Positions 37,021 to 49,648 of a stretch of DNA of 64,000 nucleotides are shown here, in pieces; the stretch's first letter is position 1, and every line of letters starts with the position of its first letter. This stretch comes from Lacunisphaera limnophila. Lineage in GTDB: Bacteria; Verrucomicrobiota; Verrucomicrobiia; Opitutales; Opitutaceae. The notes beneath the pieces are model-generated. The model was not told the DNA's origin and searched no databases. It saw only the letters and a list, made by a program, of their open reading frames with translations. The translations under genes were made by a program, and so were the position numbers. The DNA is taken from NCBI RefSeq assembly GCF_001746835.1, contig NZ_CP016094.1, positions 3,115,501 through 3,179,500 of the forward strand, given 5' to 3'.

Positions 37021-37098
37021 GTGGCCGGGGAGGGAGTTGCCCGATGACCGAGGCTTAGCCTTGCGCTGTCACCTCGGTCGGGCTCAATCGACCGATCC

Positions 37099-39690
37099 AT
37101 GCCCGCACCGCGCGAACTGCCCATCTACGAACTCGAGGACCGCATCGTCGCGGCCGTGCGGGGGCAGGGGCGCCTGATTGTCCAGGCGCCGACGGGGTCG
37201 GGCAAGTCCACGCAGGTGCCGCAGATGCTGCTCAACCACGGGCTGCTGGGGGAGGGGGAGGTGGTCGTGCTGCAGCCGAGGCGGCTGGCGGCCCGCATGC
37301 TGGCCAAGCGCGTGGCGGAGGAGGTCGGCACGCAGCTGGGCGACGTGGTCGGCTACCAGATCCGCTTGGATTCGCGCGTGTCCAAGGCGACGCGCATCCG
37401 CTTTGTGACCGAGGGCATATTGCTCCGGCAGATGTCTTTTGACCCCACGCTGCGCGGCATCAGCGCCATCGTCTTCGATGAGTTCCACGAGCGGCATCTT
37501 TATGGCGACATCTCCCTGGCGCGCGCGCTGCAGATCCAGCAGTCCCAACGCCCCGACCTGAAGCTGGTGGTCATGTCCGCCACGCTCGACGCGGTGCAAC
37601 TCAAGGCCTACATGGCGCCGTGCGAGGTGCTGACTTCGCAGGGCCGGACCTTTCCGGTGCAGGTCGAATACCTTTCGAAAACCGTGGATTTCGACCACGA
37701 TCCGGTGTGGGCCGTCGCGGCGCGCGAGTGCGAGCGGGTCGCGGCGAAGACCACGGGCGATATCCTTGTCTTCATGCCCGGCGCCTACGAAATCAGCCGC
37801 ACGGTGCAGGATGTGCAGGGATCGCACGGCTTGCGCGGGTTCATCTGCTTTCCGCTCCACGGTGAACTGCCGCCCGAGCAGCAGGACCGGGCCGTGGCCC
37901 GCTACGAGACGCGCAAGATCATCGTCTCGACCAATGTGGCCGAGACTTCCCTCACGATCGACGGTGTGACCGCCGTGGTGGACTGCGGCCTGGCCCGCGT
38001 GGCGCGCTATGATCCGCACCGTGGCATCAACACGCTGCTGATCGAGAAGATCTCCGTGGCCGCCTCCGACCAGCGCGCCGGCCGCGCCGGCCGCACGGCC
38101 CCGGGCATCTGCGTGCGGCTGTGGACCGAGAACGAGCATGCCCGGCGTCCCTTGCAGGAACTGCCGGAGGTGAAGCGACTCGACCTCGCCGAGGTGGTCC
38201 TGACGCTCAAGGCCGCGGGTATCGATGACATTGCCGCCTTCCCCTGGCTGGAGAAGCCGGAGCCCAAGGCGCTGGAACGGGCAGAGATGCTCCTGGAGGA
38301 TCTGGGGGCGATTGGCGCCGCGGCGTCCTCGCCGCGGGGGGAAGACCGCACCGGGGTCGGTGCAGCTCCAGCAAAATCCATCACCCCGACCGGCCGGAAG
38401 ATGCTCCGCTTCCCGATGCACCCTCGCTACGCCCGCATGTTCCTGGCGGCGCAAGATTATGGGTGTGTGCGCTCGGTGGCCCTGATGGCGGCGCTCACCC
38501 AGGGCCGGAATTTTCTCCTCCGCAACGTCGACAAGCGCACGCAGGAGGCCCGCGACGATCTCTTTGGCGAGGAACACGAGTCCGACTTCTTCCTCCTGAT
38601 GCGGGCCTGGCGCTACGCCGACAAGGCCAACTACAACGCCGACGCCTGCCGCCGGCTGGGCATCCATATCCAGGGCGTGCGCGCCGTCGGCCCCCTGTTC
38701 GAGCAGTTCCTGCAGATCGCCCAGGCCGAGAAACTGGACATCGCGGAGAAGCGCATCGACGGCGTGGCCGTCCGGAAATGCGTGCTGGTCGGCTTCAGCG
38801 ACCATCTGGCCCGCCGGCTGGACCAGGGCACGCTGCGCTGCGAACTGGTGCACAAGCGCAAGGGCGTGCTCGCCCGCGAAAGCTGCATCGACCAGGCCAC
38901 CCTGCTGGTGGCGGCCGAGATCACCGAGATCGAGAGCCGGGGCGAGGTGAACACCCTCCTCAATCTCTGCACGGCGGTCGAAGAGGCGTGGCTCAAGGAA
39001 ATCTTCCCCGAGGATTTCCACGATGCCGGCGGGGTCTCCTATGATGTGACCGCCCGCCGCGTCCTGGCGCGCAAGGAGCGCCGGTTCCGCGATCTCGTGC
39101 TGGAGTCCAAGCCGACGGCCGAGGAGCCGCCCGAGGGCGAGGCGGCGGCGCTCCTGGCCCGCGAGGTGATGGCCGGGAGCATTGTGCTCACCGAGTGGAA
39201 CGAGGCGGTCGAGCAATGGATCGTGCGCGTGAACTGTCTCGCCAAATGGTGGCCGGAGCTGGAGGTCAACCCCATCACCGACGCCGACCGGGCCACCCTC
39301 ATCGAGCAAATCTGCTACGGCAGCCACGGCGCCCGCGAATTGAAGGACAAGCCCGTGATGCCCGTCCTGCGCGACTGGCTGCTGGCCGAGCAGCTGGCGG
39401 TGCTCGATGACTACCTGCCGGAGCGGCTCGTGATGGCCAACGGCCGCAAGGCCCGCCTCACCTATACCAAGGACGGCCCGCCGGTCCTGAGCGCACGCAT
39501 CCAGGAGCTCTACGGCGTCAGCTCGAAATTCACGCTGGGGCACGGCCGCGTGGCGGTGAAGATCGAGGTCCTGGCGCCCAACCAGCGTCCCATCCAGGTG
39601 ACCGACGACCTTTCGAATTTCTGGACGGAGCAGTATCCGAAGATCAAGACCGAGCTCTCCCGCCGTTACCCACGCCACGAGTGGCGCTAA
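37099..39690 (+). CDS. hrpB: ATP-dependent RNA helicase, HrpB-like (DExH)
   Basis: An 863-residue SF2 helicase. Walker A is 'QAPTGSGKSTQVPQ' (GSGKST at residues 33-38), motif II is D127-E128-F129-H130 (DEFH), motif III 'SATLDA', motif V 'STNVAETSLTIDGV' and motif VI 'SDQRAGRAGR'. A winged-helix/HA2 region follows, and the C-terminus 'SARIQELYGV... RPIQVTDDLSNFWTEQYPKIK' (two separate segments) marks the HrpB C-terminal domain. A short low-complexity insert (about residues 413-430, Ala/Ser/Pro/Gly) sits just after the helicase core. RNA remodelling is the expected role. Its stop overlaps the convergent TMTC-like gene by 4 bp. Confidence 0.9.
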   Translation: MPAPRELPIYELEDRIVAAVRGQGRLIVQAPTGSGKSTQVPQMLLNHGLLGEGEVVVLQPRRLAARMLAKRVAEEVGTQLGDVVGYQIRLDSRVSKATRIRFVTEGILLRQMSFDPTLRGISAIVFDEFHERHLYGDISLARALQIQQSQRPDLKLVVMSATLDAVQLKAYMAPCEVLTSQGRTFPVQVEYLSKTVDFDHDPVWAVAARECERVAAKTTGDILVFMPGAYEISRTVQDVQGSHGLRGFICFPLHGELPPEQQDRAVARYETRKIIVSTNVAETSLTIDGVTAVVDCGLARVARYDPHRGINTLLIEKISVAASDQRAGRAGRTAPGICVRLWTENEHARRPLQELPEVKRLDLAEVVLTLKAAGIDDIAAFPWLEKPEPKALERAEMLLEDLGAIGAAASSPRGEDRTGVGAAPAKSITPTGRKMLRFPMHPRYARMFLAAQDYGCVRSVALMAALTQGRNFLLRNVDKRTQEARDDLFGEEHESDFFLLMRAWRYADKANYNADACRRLGIHIQGVRAVGPLFEQFLQIAQAEKLDIAEKRIDGVAVRKCVLVGFSDHLARRLDQGTLRCELVHKRKGVLARESCIDQATLLVAAEITEIESRGEVNTLLNLCTAVEEAWLKEIFPEDFHDAGGVSYDVTARRVLARKERRFRDLVLESKPTAEEPPEGEAAALLAREVMAGSIVLTEWNEAVEQWIVRVNCLAKWWPELEVNPITDADRATLIEQICYGSHGARELKDKPVMPVLRDWLLAEQLAVLDDYLPERLVMANGRKARLTYTKDGPPVLSARIQELYGVSSKFTLGHGRVAVKIEVLAPNQRPIQVTDDLSNFWTEQYPKIKTELSRRYPRHEWR

Positions 39691-41531
39691 GGGTGCGGGA
39701 CCCCGAGGCTGCGGCGGACCTGACCCAAGGTCGCCTGGATTTCCCGATCCGCCGGACGCAGCCGTGCCGCGGTCTCAAGGTACGGGAGTGCGTCGGCGGG
39801 GCGGCCGCGCTGAAGCAGCAGCAGCGCGACGTTGTAGTGCGCCTCCACCGATGCCGGGCGCAGCGCGATCACGCGCTGGAAGTGCGGCAGCGCCTCGTCC
39901 ACCCGGCCCAGCTGGTAGAGGGCTGCGCCCCAGTTGCCCTCGGCGTCGGCATGGTCGGGTACGAGCCGCACCGTCTCGGCAAAATGCCCGATCGCCGCCG
40001 CGGGCTGGCCGGCGGCCAGCAGCCCGACGCCGCAGCGAAAATGGGCGTGGGGTTGATCGGGCTGCAACGCGAGGACCCGCTGATAGCCCGCCAGCGCCTC
40101 CGGGCCACGGCCCAGCCGCTCCAGGGTCAGGGCCAGGGCGTAGTGAAAATCGGCGCTGTCCGGCCGCATCTGCGTGGCGAGGCGGTTTTCGACCTCGGCC
40201 TCAGCGAGGCGGTTGAGCTGAAAATAGGTTTTCCCGAGGTTGAACCGGGCCCAGGGATTGCCGGGGGCCTTGGCCACGGTGTCCGTCCACAAGGTCAGTT
40301 CGCTGGCGTAATCCGCGCTGCGGCGGATCGTGACGAAGCCTGCGACCAGGGCCGCCAGCACGCAGATCACCCACGCCGGCTGCCGGGCCAGGCGGAAGAG
40401 GCCGGTCACCAGCAGCGCCAGCACGCCCGCCAAGGGCAGGTGCATCCGGTGTTCGGCGATGGTCTGCGACAGCAGCGGGTAGACGCTGGAACTAGGGGCC
40501 AGGATCACAAAGAACCAGGCGCCGAGAAAACCGATCCGCGGGTGGCGCACGAGCGCGTAGAGCGTGGCGCCGAACAAGGTGGACATGAGCAAAAACTCCC
40601 CGCGCACGGCGTGCAGGCCCGGGGCCAGCCAGTCGCCGTAGTCGATGATCAGCGGATGCGGCCAGACGGAGAGCTTGAGGTAGGTGGTCAGGGCGTGCGC
40701 TTGCGTCAGCAGATAGGTCCAGGATGACACCCCCTGCCCAAAGCCCGAGGTGCCACCGCGGCTGCCACCGGAGTCCACCACCAGCCAGACGAGCAGCAGC
40801 CAGCAGGCCGCGAAGGCCGCATGCCAGCGTCCGCGCTGCTGCCAGGCCTCGCGAAAGGTCCCAGCCACAAAAGTCCGGTCAAAGAGCAGGGTGAGGAGGG
40901 GGGCGGCCACCATGACCTCCTTGGAGGCCATGCCGAGCAGGCAGACAATCCAGGCGGCCGCGAGCCACCCCCGGCGTCCCCCGGGCTCCACCGCCCGGAC
41001 GAAGCAATACAGCATGAACAGAAACCAGAGACTGACGATGGCTTCGGTGCGCTGGATGACGCAGATCACCGTTTCGCTTTGCAGGGGATGCACGGTCCAG
41101 AGCAAGGCCGTGCAGAACGCGATCGGCCGGGCCAGGGGGCGCAGCCGCGCGGGCCCCCGGCGCAGGGTCAGGGTCCGGCGCAGGAGACCCAGCAGCGCCA
41201 GCGCGCCGAGGACGTGGAGCGCGATGTTGGTGAGCCGGTAACCGCGGGGATCGAGTCCCCCGACCGCGTGGTTGAGGGCCAGGGAGAGATTGACGATCGG
41301 CCGCGAGTCCGTGCCGGCGCCGTTCGCCGGCGGGCGCAGCACCTGACCCAAGTCGGCCAGATCCCGGATGGTTTCATTCTGCACCACCGCGGGGAGGTCA
41401 TCAAAGACGAAGGGCGCATCCAAGCTGCCGTGGTAGGTGCCGAATCCCGCCAGGACGATGAGCACCGAACCCACCCAGCCAGGTATCCGGACCCGGGAAG
41501 GCAAGGATGGCGGGATGGAGTTTACAGACAT
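39687..41531 (-). CDS. TMTC-like membrane protein with C-terminal TPRs
   Basis: A 614-residue integral membrane protein with roughly ten hydrophobic helices across residues 15-430, followed by about four tetratricopeptide repeats ('NPWARFNLGKTYFQLNRLAEAE', 'ADFHYALALTLERLGRGPEALAGY', 'VEAHYNVALLLLQRGRPADAL'). The motif 'FDDLPAVVQNETIRDL' in the first external loop matches the Asp-Asp motif of GT-C glycosyltransferases of the TMTC/PMT superfamily. The likely role is transfer of a sugar to extracytoplasmic proteins from a lipid-linked donor, but acceptor and sugar are unknown. It is divergent from ppc and convergent with hrpB. Confidence 0.75.
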   Translation of the reverse strand: MSVNSIPPSLPSRVRIPGWVGSVLIVLAGFGTYHGSLDAPFVFDDLPAVVQNETIRDLADLGQVLRPPANGAGTDSRPIVNLSLALNHAVGGLDPRGYRLTNIALHVLGALALLGLLRRTLTLRRGPARLRPLARPIAFCTALLWTVHPLQSETVICVIQRTEAIVSLWFLFMLYCFVRAVEPGGRRGWLAAAWIVCLLGMASKEVMVAAPLLTLLFDRTFVAGTFREAWQQRGRWHAAFAACWLLLVWLVVDSGGSRGGTSGFGQGVSSWTYLLTQAHALTTYLKLSVWPHPLIIDYGDWLAPGLHAVRGEFLLMSTLFGATLYALVRHPRIGFLGAWFFVILAPSSSVYPLLSQTIAEHRMHLPLAGVLALLVTGLFRLARQPAWVICVLAALVAGFVTIRRSADYASELTLWTDTVAKAPGNPWARFNLGKTYFQLNRLAEAEVENRLATQMRPDSADFHYALALTLERLGRGPEALAGYQRVLALQPDQPHAHFRCGVGLLAAGQPAAAIGHFAETVRLVPDHADAEGNWGAALYQLGRVDEALPHFQRVIALRPASVEAHYNVALLLLQRGRPADALPYLETAARLRPADREIQATLGQVRRSLGVPHP

Positions 41532-41719
41532 GAATGCAGTATGGTTTGGTCAGTTTACCGGTCGGCCAAGGATACGGTCAGTCCAATAAAAGACCATGCT
41601 TTCGACAGGGTGTGCCGGACAAGGGGGAGGGATGGCCGGTGGGCGGCCCCCGTATGACACCGGAAGGCGCTGAATTTCGCTTTCGCCGCGGCACAGGAAT
41701 TGCGTATTCATCCCCCCGA

Positions 41720-44470
<2,751 letters not shown>

Positions 44471-44515
44471 GACCAGTCTTCAGCTGGTCCGGGCCGGTCG
44501 GACACCGGCCCTACG
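44471..44515 (+). repeat. REP-like double hairpin, copy C
   Basis: GACCAG-TCTTCAG-CTGGTC (44471-44489) is followed by GGGCCGGT-CGGAC-ACCGGCCC (44491-44511) and TACG, the same order, spacing and flank as copy A at 5224-5290. It lies immediately after ppc and overlaps the stop codon of the convergent GH2 gene. Confidence 0.78.
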
Positions 44516-47500
44516 GCTGGCTGACGAAGACCAGGTAGAGATTTCCCGCAGTGAGGGCGGTGTTCTCGGTGTTGGCCCCGAGGGTCAGGCTTTCACCGGC
44601 GGCGGGAATGGTGCGGCGGAAGAGCGTCATGGGCTGGCCGAGGACGACGAGGGTACTGGTCGTCGGGTGGAAGAGTTTGGTCAGCCAAGCGGGGCGGGGG
44701 AGGCGGTCGTCGTGCGCGATCCACGCCGTGCTCGTGCCGGTCACGGCGAGCTCGATCAGGTCGACCGCGCTGTAGAGGGCATCGCGGTTGTCCCCCTGGA
44801 TCCAATCGGCGCCTTGGAGTTCGGCCGGCAGAAGCGGGAACGGGGAGTCGACGTTCACGTAGGCGTTCTTGCCCTCGCGGGCGGCGATTTCGACATGGAC
44901 GATGGAGGCGTTGGGACCGGTGTAGTTCAGGGTCTGGATGAATTTCCCGAGCATGGCCGGGCCGGGGCGATTTGCCGGGTCGGTGGCGGGGGCGACGATC
45001 GTGCGGGCCGGGGCCTGACCGAGGGCGAATACGGGAAGCGCGGGCAGGGCACCGGAATAGGGGAGTGATTCCACGGTGAGGGTGGCGGGCTTCAGTCCCT
45101 CCGCCCGGGCCGTCAGCGTGATGGTCCCGGCGGTGCGGCCGGCCCGCACGGCGACGCGGTTGATGCCGGCCTCGAGGTCGAGGAAGAGGTGGTTGATGGA
45201 GTCGGTCTTGCCGCTGTTGTACCCACCGCGCCAAGTCGCGGGGCCGGTCACTTCGAAGTCGGCGCGCTGCTGGAAGGTCGGCACGCGTTGGCCTTGCGCG
45301 TCCACGGCCTTAACGTCGAACAGGGCGACGGCGGCGCCGTCGGCGACGAGGCCGCTGGGGTCGGTGAGGGCCGTGAGACGCAGGGCCACCGCCGGTCCGG
45401 CCGTGTGCTTCACCGTGGTGGCAACGACCCGGCCCTCGCGCGTGGCGACGGCCTTGAGTTCGCCGGGTTCGAAGGTCACGTCGGGAAAAGTGAACAAGTG
45501 GCGATCGGAAATGCGGCCGAGCCCGACGGAACGACCGTTGAGGAAGAGTTCGACGGCTTCCGCGTTGGACGCGACGTAGACGGATTTCTTGGTGCCGGCG
45601 GGATAGGACCAGTGGCCGATGAGATGCACCTGCGGATCGTCGCGGAACATCGCCTGGGTGACAAAATAGGCCTCCTTGGGCAGGCGCGCGCCGTCCACCT
45701 CGCCGCTGGCGCGGGCGACCTCGACGGCGACGCGGCCGCCGCTGGTGGAATCGGAGAAAATCCAGTTGGCGCCGCCGGCGTGCTCCGGGGCGCCGAGCTT
45801 CTTGACGTAGTGGCCGACCTGGTTGGCGGCGAACTGCTCGGAGGTGAGCTGGTAAGTCTGACCCTTGGCCTCGGGGTAGCCGAAGTTCGGCGGCGAGAAT
45901 TCGTCCCAGACACGGCGAGGGGATTCCTCGCGGTTGTATTCGCCCTCGACGACGGCCAGACGGGCGATCTCGCGGCCGCCCTCGGTACCGATGCCGACGT
46001 CCATGAATTCGGCGGTGATCGCATCCGCCCGGCGGTGGGCATAGGCGCGGCCGCCGTGGGGATCGTATTGATCCATCAAGGCGCGGAGCTCGGCGGCGTG
46101 TTCGCGCGACACCTTCTGGTTGCCGCCTTCCCAGATGAAGACGGACGGATTGTTGCGGTAGTAGATGAGGACGTCGCGGAAGTTGGCCACGCGCAGGGCC
46201 CAGGCGCCGCCGACGGTGTCGTGCTCGCCGTCGCCACCCGGTTGGAGGGCGATGATCCCGAGCCGGTCACCCGCCGTGATCTGCGCCGGACCGCCGGGCA
46301 CGTGGCCCCAGCGGACGAAATTGCCGCCGGCTTCGCGCATCAGGTTCATCGTGTAGAATTGGAGCCAATCGGGCAGGGCGGCACCGAGGCCCGGCCACTC
46401 GTTGGTGGCCTTCTGGCCCCAGCCGTGGAGCTTCAGGGGGGCGCCGTTGACGAAGAGACCGACGCCAGCGTCCCAGCGGATGTGCCGGATGCCAAGTGGA
46501 ACTTCGGTCGAGTCGAGGACCTGGCCGCGCCACAGGAGTTTGAGGGCGACGCGATAGAGATGAGGGTAAGCCGGCTCCCAGAGGCGGGGATTGGCCAGTG
46601 TGGTGCCCAGCTTGACCTTCACGTGGCCGCCGGCCGGGAGCACGACACGCACGGCCTCGCGGAACACGGATTTGCCGTCGGCATCGAGGATCTCGGCGCG
46701 AATCTCGCCGTCGGCGGCGGTCAGGCCGTCGTTGCGGACCGGGACTTCCAAACCGACTTGGGCGGATTTTTCGGTGATGCCGGTCGCGTAGGCGTAGGGG
46801 CCCTCGGTCTGGAGGAAGCTGTAAAGCGGGAGCTCGAAGTGCAGCGGGTCGGTGACGATGAGCCGGACGTTGCGGTAGATACCGCCGTGCGCGGGGTGCC
46901 AGTGCGGGTTGTTCCAGGGGATCTGGTCGGCCTGCAGTTCGTCGAGGGTCGCGGGAATCTTCTCCATCAGTTCCCGCGAGAGCTGGGCCAGGTTGGGGTG
47001 GGTGGCCGAGGTCGTGGCAGCCTGCGGGGCGAGCTTGGGATCGAGCGGATCCTTCATGAAGCGGTTGTCCGCCATCACGGCGAGCACGTTGGCGGCGCCG
47101 ATTTTCAGGTGCGGCGTGAGGTCGAAGCCGAACGGGGTGAAACCGCCCTTCGCCGTGCCGAGGAGGTGGCCGTTCAGGTAAACCTCGGCGACCTGGCGCA
47201 CGGCCTCGAACTCGATGAAGACCTTTTTCCCCTCCCACGCGGCGGGGGCGGTGAAGGTTTTCCGGTACCAGGTGCGGCCGCTCCACTGTTCCTGCTCGCC
47301 GCGGTGGCCCGGCAGGGACCAGTTGTCGAAGGTGTCGGTGTCGTTGTAGGTGTGGGGAGCCGAGACGGGGGCCCAGCTGGCATCATCAAAACCGGGCGCG
47401 GCGGCACCGGCGGGATCGGCCTTCAGGAATTTCCAGTCCGGATTGAAATTGAGGGTCTGGCGGCCGTCGGCCAGGGCCAGGCCGGCCAGCAACACGAAGA

Positions 47501-47516
47501 GCAGGGGTAGTCTCAT
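44511..47516 (-). CDS. Secreted glycoside hydrolase family 2 protein (beta-galactosidase-like)
   Basis: A 1001-residue secreted enzyme. Residues 1-17 are a signal peptide. The GH2 sugar-binding domain opens with 'FNPDWKFLKADPAGAAAPGFDDASWAPVSAPHTYN' type sequence (residues about 28-60) and 'GRTWYRKTF'. The immunoglobulin-like and TIM-barrel domains follow ('LGIRHIRWD... FVNGAPLKLHGWGQ' in two segments). The nucleophile is probably E526 in 'VVEGEYN'. At the usual acid/base position the motif reads FIWEGGNQ, so the expected Glu of 'GNE' is Gln at residue 467. C-terminal beta domains of DUF4982 type complete it. It may be a beta-galactosidase, a related exo-glycosidase or a variant with altered catalysis. 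The start at 47516 fits the signal peptide. Confidence 0.85.
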   Translation of the reverse strand: MRLPLLFVLLAGLALADGRQTLNFNPDWKFLKADPAGAAAPGFDDASWAPVSAPHTYNDTDTFDNWSLPGHRGEQEQWSGRTWYRKTFTAPAAWEGKKVFIEFEAVRQVAEVYLNGHLLGTAKGGFTPFGFDLTPHLKIGAANVLAVMADNRFMKDPLDPKLAPQAATTSATHPNLAQLSRELMEKIPATLDELQADQIPWNNPHWHPAHGGIYRNVRLIVTDPLHFELPLYSFLQTEGPYAYATGITEKSAQVGLEVPVRNDGLTAADGEIRAEILDADGKSVFREAVRVVLPAGGHVKVKLGTTLANPRLWEPAYPHLYRVALKLLWRGQVLDSTEVPLGIRHIRWDAGVGLFVNGAPLKLHGWGQKATNEWPGLGAALPDWLQFYTMNLMREAGGNFVRWGHVPGGPAQITAGDRLGIIALQPGGDGEHDTVGGAWALRVANFRDVLIYYRNNPSVFIWEGGNQKVSREHAAELRALMDQYDPHGGRAYAHRRADAITAEFMDVGIGTEGGREIARLAVVEGEYNREESPRRVWDEFSPPNFGYPEAKGQTYQLTSEQFAANQVGHYVKKLGAPEHAGGANWIFSDSTSGGRVAVEVARASGEVDGARLPKEAYFVTQAMFRDDPQVHLIGHWSYPAGTKKSVYVASNAEAVELFLNGRSVGLGRISDRHLFTFPDVTFEPGELKAVATREGRVVATTVKHTAGPAVALRLTALTDPSGLVADGAAVALFDVKAVDAQGQRVPTFQQRADFEVTGPATWRGGYNSGKTDSINHLFLDLEAGINRVAVRAGRTAGTITLTARAEGLKPATLTVESLPYSGALPALPVFALGQAPARTIVAPATDPANRPGPAMLGKFIQTLNYTGPNASIVHVEIAAREGKNAYVNVDSPFPLLPAELQGADWIQGDNRDALYSAVDLIELAVTGTSTAWIAHDDRLPRPAWLTKLFHPTTSTLVVLGQPMTLFRRTIPAAGESLTLGANTENTALTAGNLYLVFVSQP

Positions 47517-47608
47517 GCAGGCGCCAAAGTTGGAGGCAGACCGTGCGGTCACGAGAAAAAACGGGGTGGGGCGCGTAAGCGGCGGGGGACCTGATCGGAC
47601 CGGGCCGT

Positions 47609-49549
47609 CTACCGCTTCTTCTTCCCGGTGTGCTCGATGTTGAGGTAGGTCTTCGCGAGCATCTGGGATTCGTAGAACTCGACGAGGCGCACGCCCTCGC
47701 GGGGCTTGATGAGGTCCTTCTTCGTGGCGTGGTCGATCTGCTGCTTGATGCGGCGGCAGAGTTCCTCCCACTGGTATTGCACGCCCTCGATGACGTCGGA
47801 GATGCGCGAGCCGGCGAGGGCCTCCTCGATGTAGTAGCCGTTAGGTTCGTCGTCCTCGAGGAAGACATGGACCTCGTTGACGCGCCCGAAGAGGTTGTGG
47901 AGGTCGCCCATGATGTCCTGGTAGGCGCCGGTGAGGTAGATGCCGAGGTAGTACGGCTGGCCGGCCTTGAGCGGATGGAGCGTGATGTAGTCCTTCACGT
48001 CCTGCAGGTCGATGAAGCGGTCCACCTTGCCGTCGGAGTCGCAGGTGATGTCTACGAGCACGGCGTTGACGGTGGGCTTCTCCTTGAGGCGGTGGAGCGG
48101 GGTGATGGGGAAGAGCTGCTTGAGCGCCCAGCTGTCGAGGAGGGATTGGAAGACGGAGAAGTTGCAGACGTACTGGTCGGCGAGGAGCTTCTTCAGCTCG
48201 TGGAGTTCCTCGGGCTGGTAGCCGGCCTTGTCGCTCTCCTTGTCGATCTGCTCGCAGATCTGCCAGAAGATCTGCTCGGCGGCGGCGCGGTTCTCGAGGT
48301 CGAGGTAGCCCAGGTTGAAGAGGGAGAAGGCCTCCTCCTTCTTCTGGAGGGCGTCGTGGAAGCGCTCGAGCCGGCCGAGGCGGGCCTTGTTTTTCAGGAG
48401 CACGGCGAGATCGTCCACGATCTTGTGGCGCGACTTGGGCTGGTGCTGCTTGCCGAGGGACTCGTGCTTGTTGATGCGCTCAAAGACCTCGACGACCAGC
48501 ATGGAGTGGGGGGCGGCGACGGCGCGGCCGGACTCGGTGACGATGTCGGGGACCTTGACGCCGGAGGCCTCGCAGATCTCGCGGATGTTGAACACGACGT
48601 CGCGGGCGTATTCGCCCACGGTGTAGTTCATCGAGGATTCGAAATTCGTGCGCGAGCCGTCGTAGTCGATGCCCAGCCCGCCGCCGACGTCGAGGAAACC
48701 CATGGGGAACCCCATCTTGGCCAGCTGGCAGTAGAAGCGCGCGGCCTCGGTGACGGCGGCCTTGATCGTGATGATGTTGGGCACCTGCGAGCCGATGTGA
48801 AAGTGCACCAGGCGCAGGCTGCTCTGCATTTTGGCGGCGCGGAGCTTCTCGACGGCGAAGAGGATCTCGGCGGTGTTAAGGCCGAACTTGGCGTTGTCGC
48901 CGGTGGAGGAGGCCCACTTGCCCTCGCCGCGGGTCTGGAGCTTCACGCGGAAGCCGAGCATGGGCTTCACCCCGGTCTCCTTGGCGATCTCGATGATGCT
49001 GTCGACCTCGGAGAGCTGCTCGACCACGATGATGATCTTCTTGCCCAACTTGCGGCCGAGGAGGGCGAGCCGCATGTAGTCTTTGTCCTTGTAGCCGTTG
49101 CAGATGATGAGGCGCTGGCCACCCTCATGCATGCCGAGGGCGATCATGAGCTCGGGCTTCGAGCCGGCCTCGAGGCCGTAGTTGAAGTCCTTGCCGGCGG
49201 AAACCACCTCGTCGACGACCTCGCGCAGCTGGTTGACCTTGATGGGGAAGACCCCGCGGTATTCGCCCTTGTAGCCCTCTTCCTTGATGGCCTTGCGGAA
49301 CACCTCGTTGAGCTGGGTGACCCGGTGGCGGAGGGTGTCCTGCATGCGGATGACCAGGGGGGCCTTGAGGCCCATGCTGGCGGCCTCCTCGACCACGTCC
49401 ATGAGGCGGACGGCGCGGCCGTCGGAGAGGGGCTGGACTTGCACAAACCCCTCGGAATCCACGGAAAAGTGGTTGGCGCCCCAGCGCTTGAAACCGTAGT
49501 GTTCTTCGGACTGGGCGGCGGACCAGTTTGATGCGGATTTGGTCTTCAA
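47609..49549 (-). CDS. speA: Biosynthetic arginine decarboxylase
   Basis: A 646-residue PLP enzyme of the alanine-racemase fold (fold III). The PLP Lys is in 'GVFPIKVNQLREVVDEVV'. 'LVHFHIGSQVPNI' and 'FLDVGGGLGIDYDGS' are the phosphate-binding segments, and 'VTESGRAVAAPHSMLVVEV' is typical of SpeA. It decarboxylates arginine to agmatine, which AguA and AguB (6-8 kb) turn into putrescine. Its length matches biosynthetic SpeA (about 630-660), not the larger inducible AdiA. The gene is reverse-strand, 92 bp before the GH2 start and divergent from yajC, so it is transcribed alone or with the GH2 gene. Confidence 0.96.
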   Translation of the reverse strand: MKTKSASNWSAAQSEEHYGFKRWGANHFSVDSEGFVQVQPLSDGRAVRLMDVVEEAASMGLKAPLVIRMQDTLRHRVTQLNEVFRKAIKEEGYKGEYRGVFPIKVNQLREVVDEVVSAGKDFNYGLEAGSKPELMIALGMHEGGQRLIICNGYKDKDYMRLALLGRKLGKKIIIVVEQLSEVDSIIEIAKETGVKPMLGFRVKLQTRGEGKWASSTGDNAKFGLNTAEILFAVEKLRAAKMQSSLRLVHFHIGSQVPNIITIKAAVTEAARFYCQLAKMGFPMGFLDVGGGLGIDYDGSRTNFESSMNYTVGEYARDVVFNIREICEASGVKVPDIVTESGRAVAAPHSMLVVEVFERINKHESLGKQHQPKSRHKIVDDLAVLLKNKARLGRLERFHDALQKKEEAFSLFNLGYLDLENRAAAEQIFWQICEQIDKESDKAGYQPEELHELKKLLADQYVCNFSVFQSLLDSWALKQLFPITPLHRLKEKPTVNAVLVDITCDSDGKVDRFIDLQDVKDYITLHPLKAGQPYYLGIYLTGAYQDIMGDLHNLFGRVNEVHVFLEDDEPNGYYIEEALAGSRISDVIEGVQYQWEELCRRIKQQIDHATKKDLIKPREGVRLVEFYESQMLAKTYLNIEHTGKKKR

Positions 49550-49648
49550 TTTTACAGGGCGACGAACGGGTGGGGGTTAGGCTTGCTTTTTAAAATCGGG
49601 CTGGGCTTAGTCGCCCTTTTCAAATTTTTCAAAACACCCGAAGACGCA

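Noticed and set aside
47630-49531. Forward reading frame antisense to speA
   Set aside because: Mirror frame of a conserved arginine decarboxylase; composition is skewed to Leu/Val/Glu/Asp with no motif.
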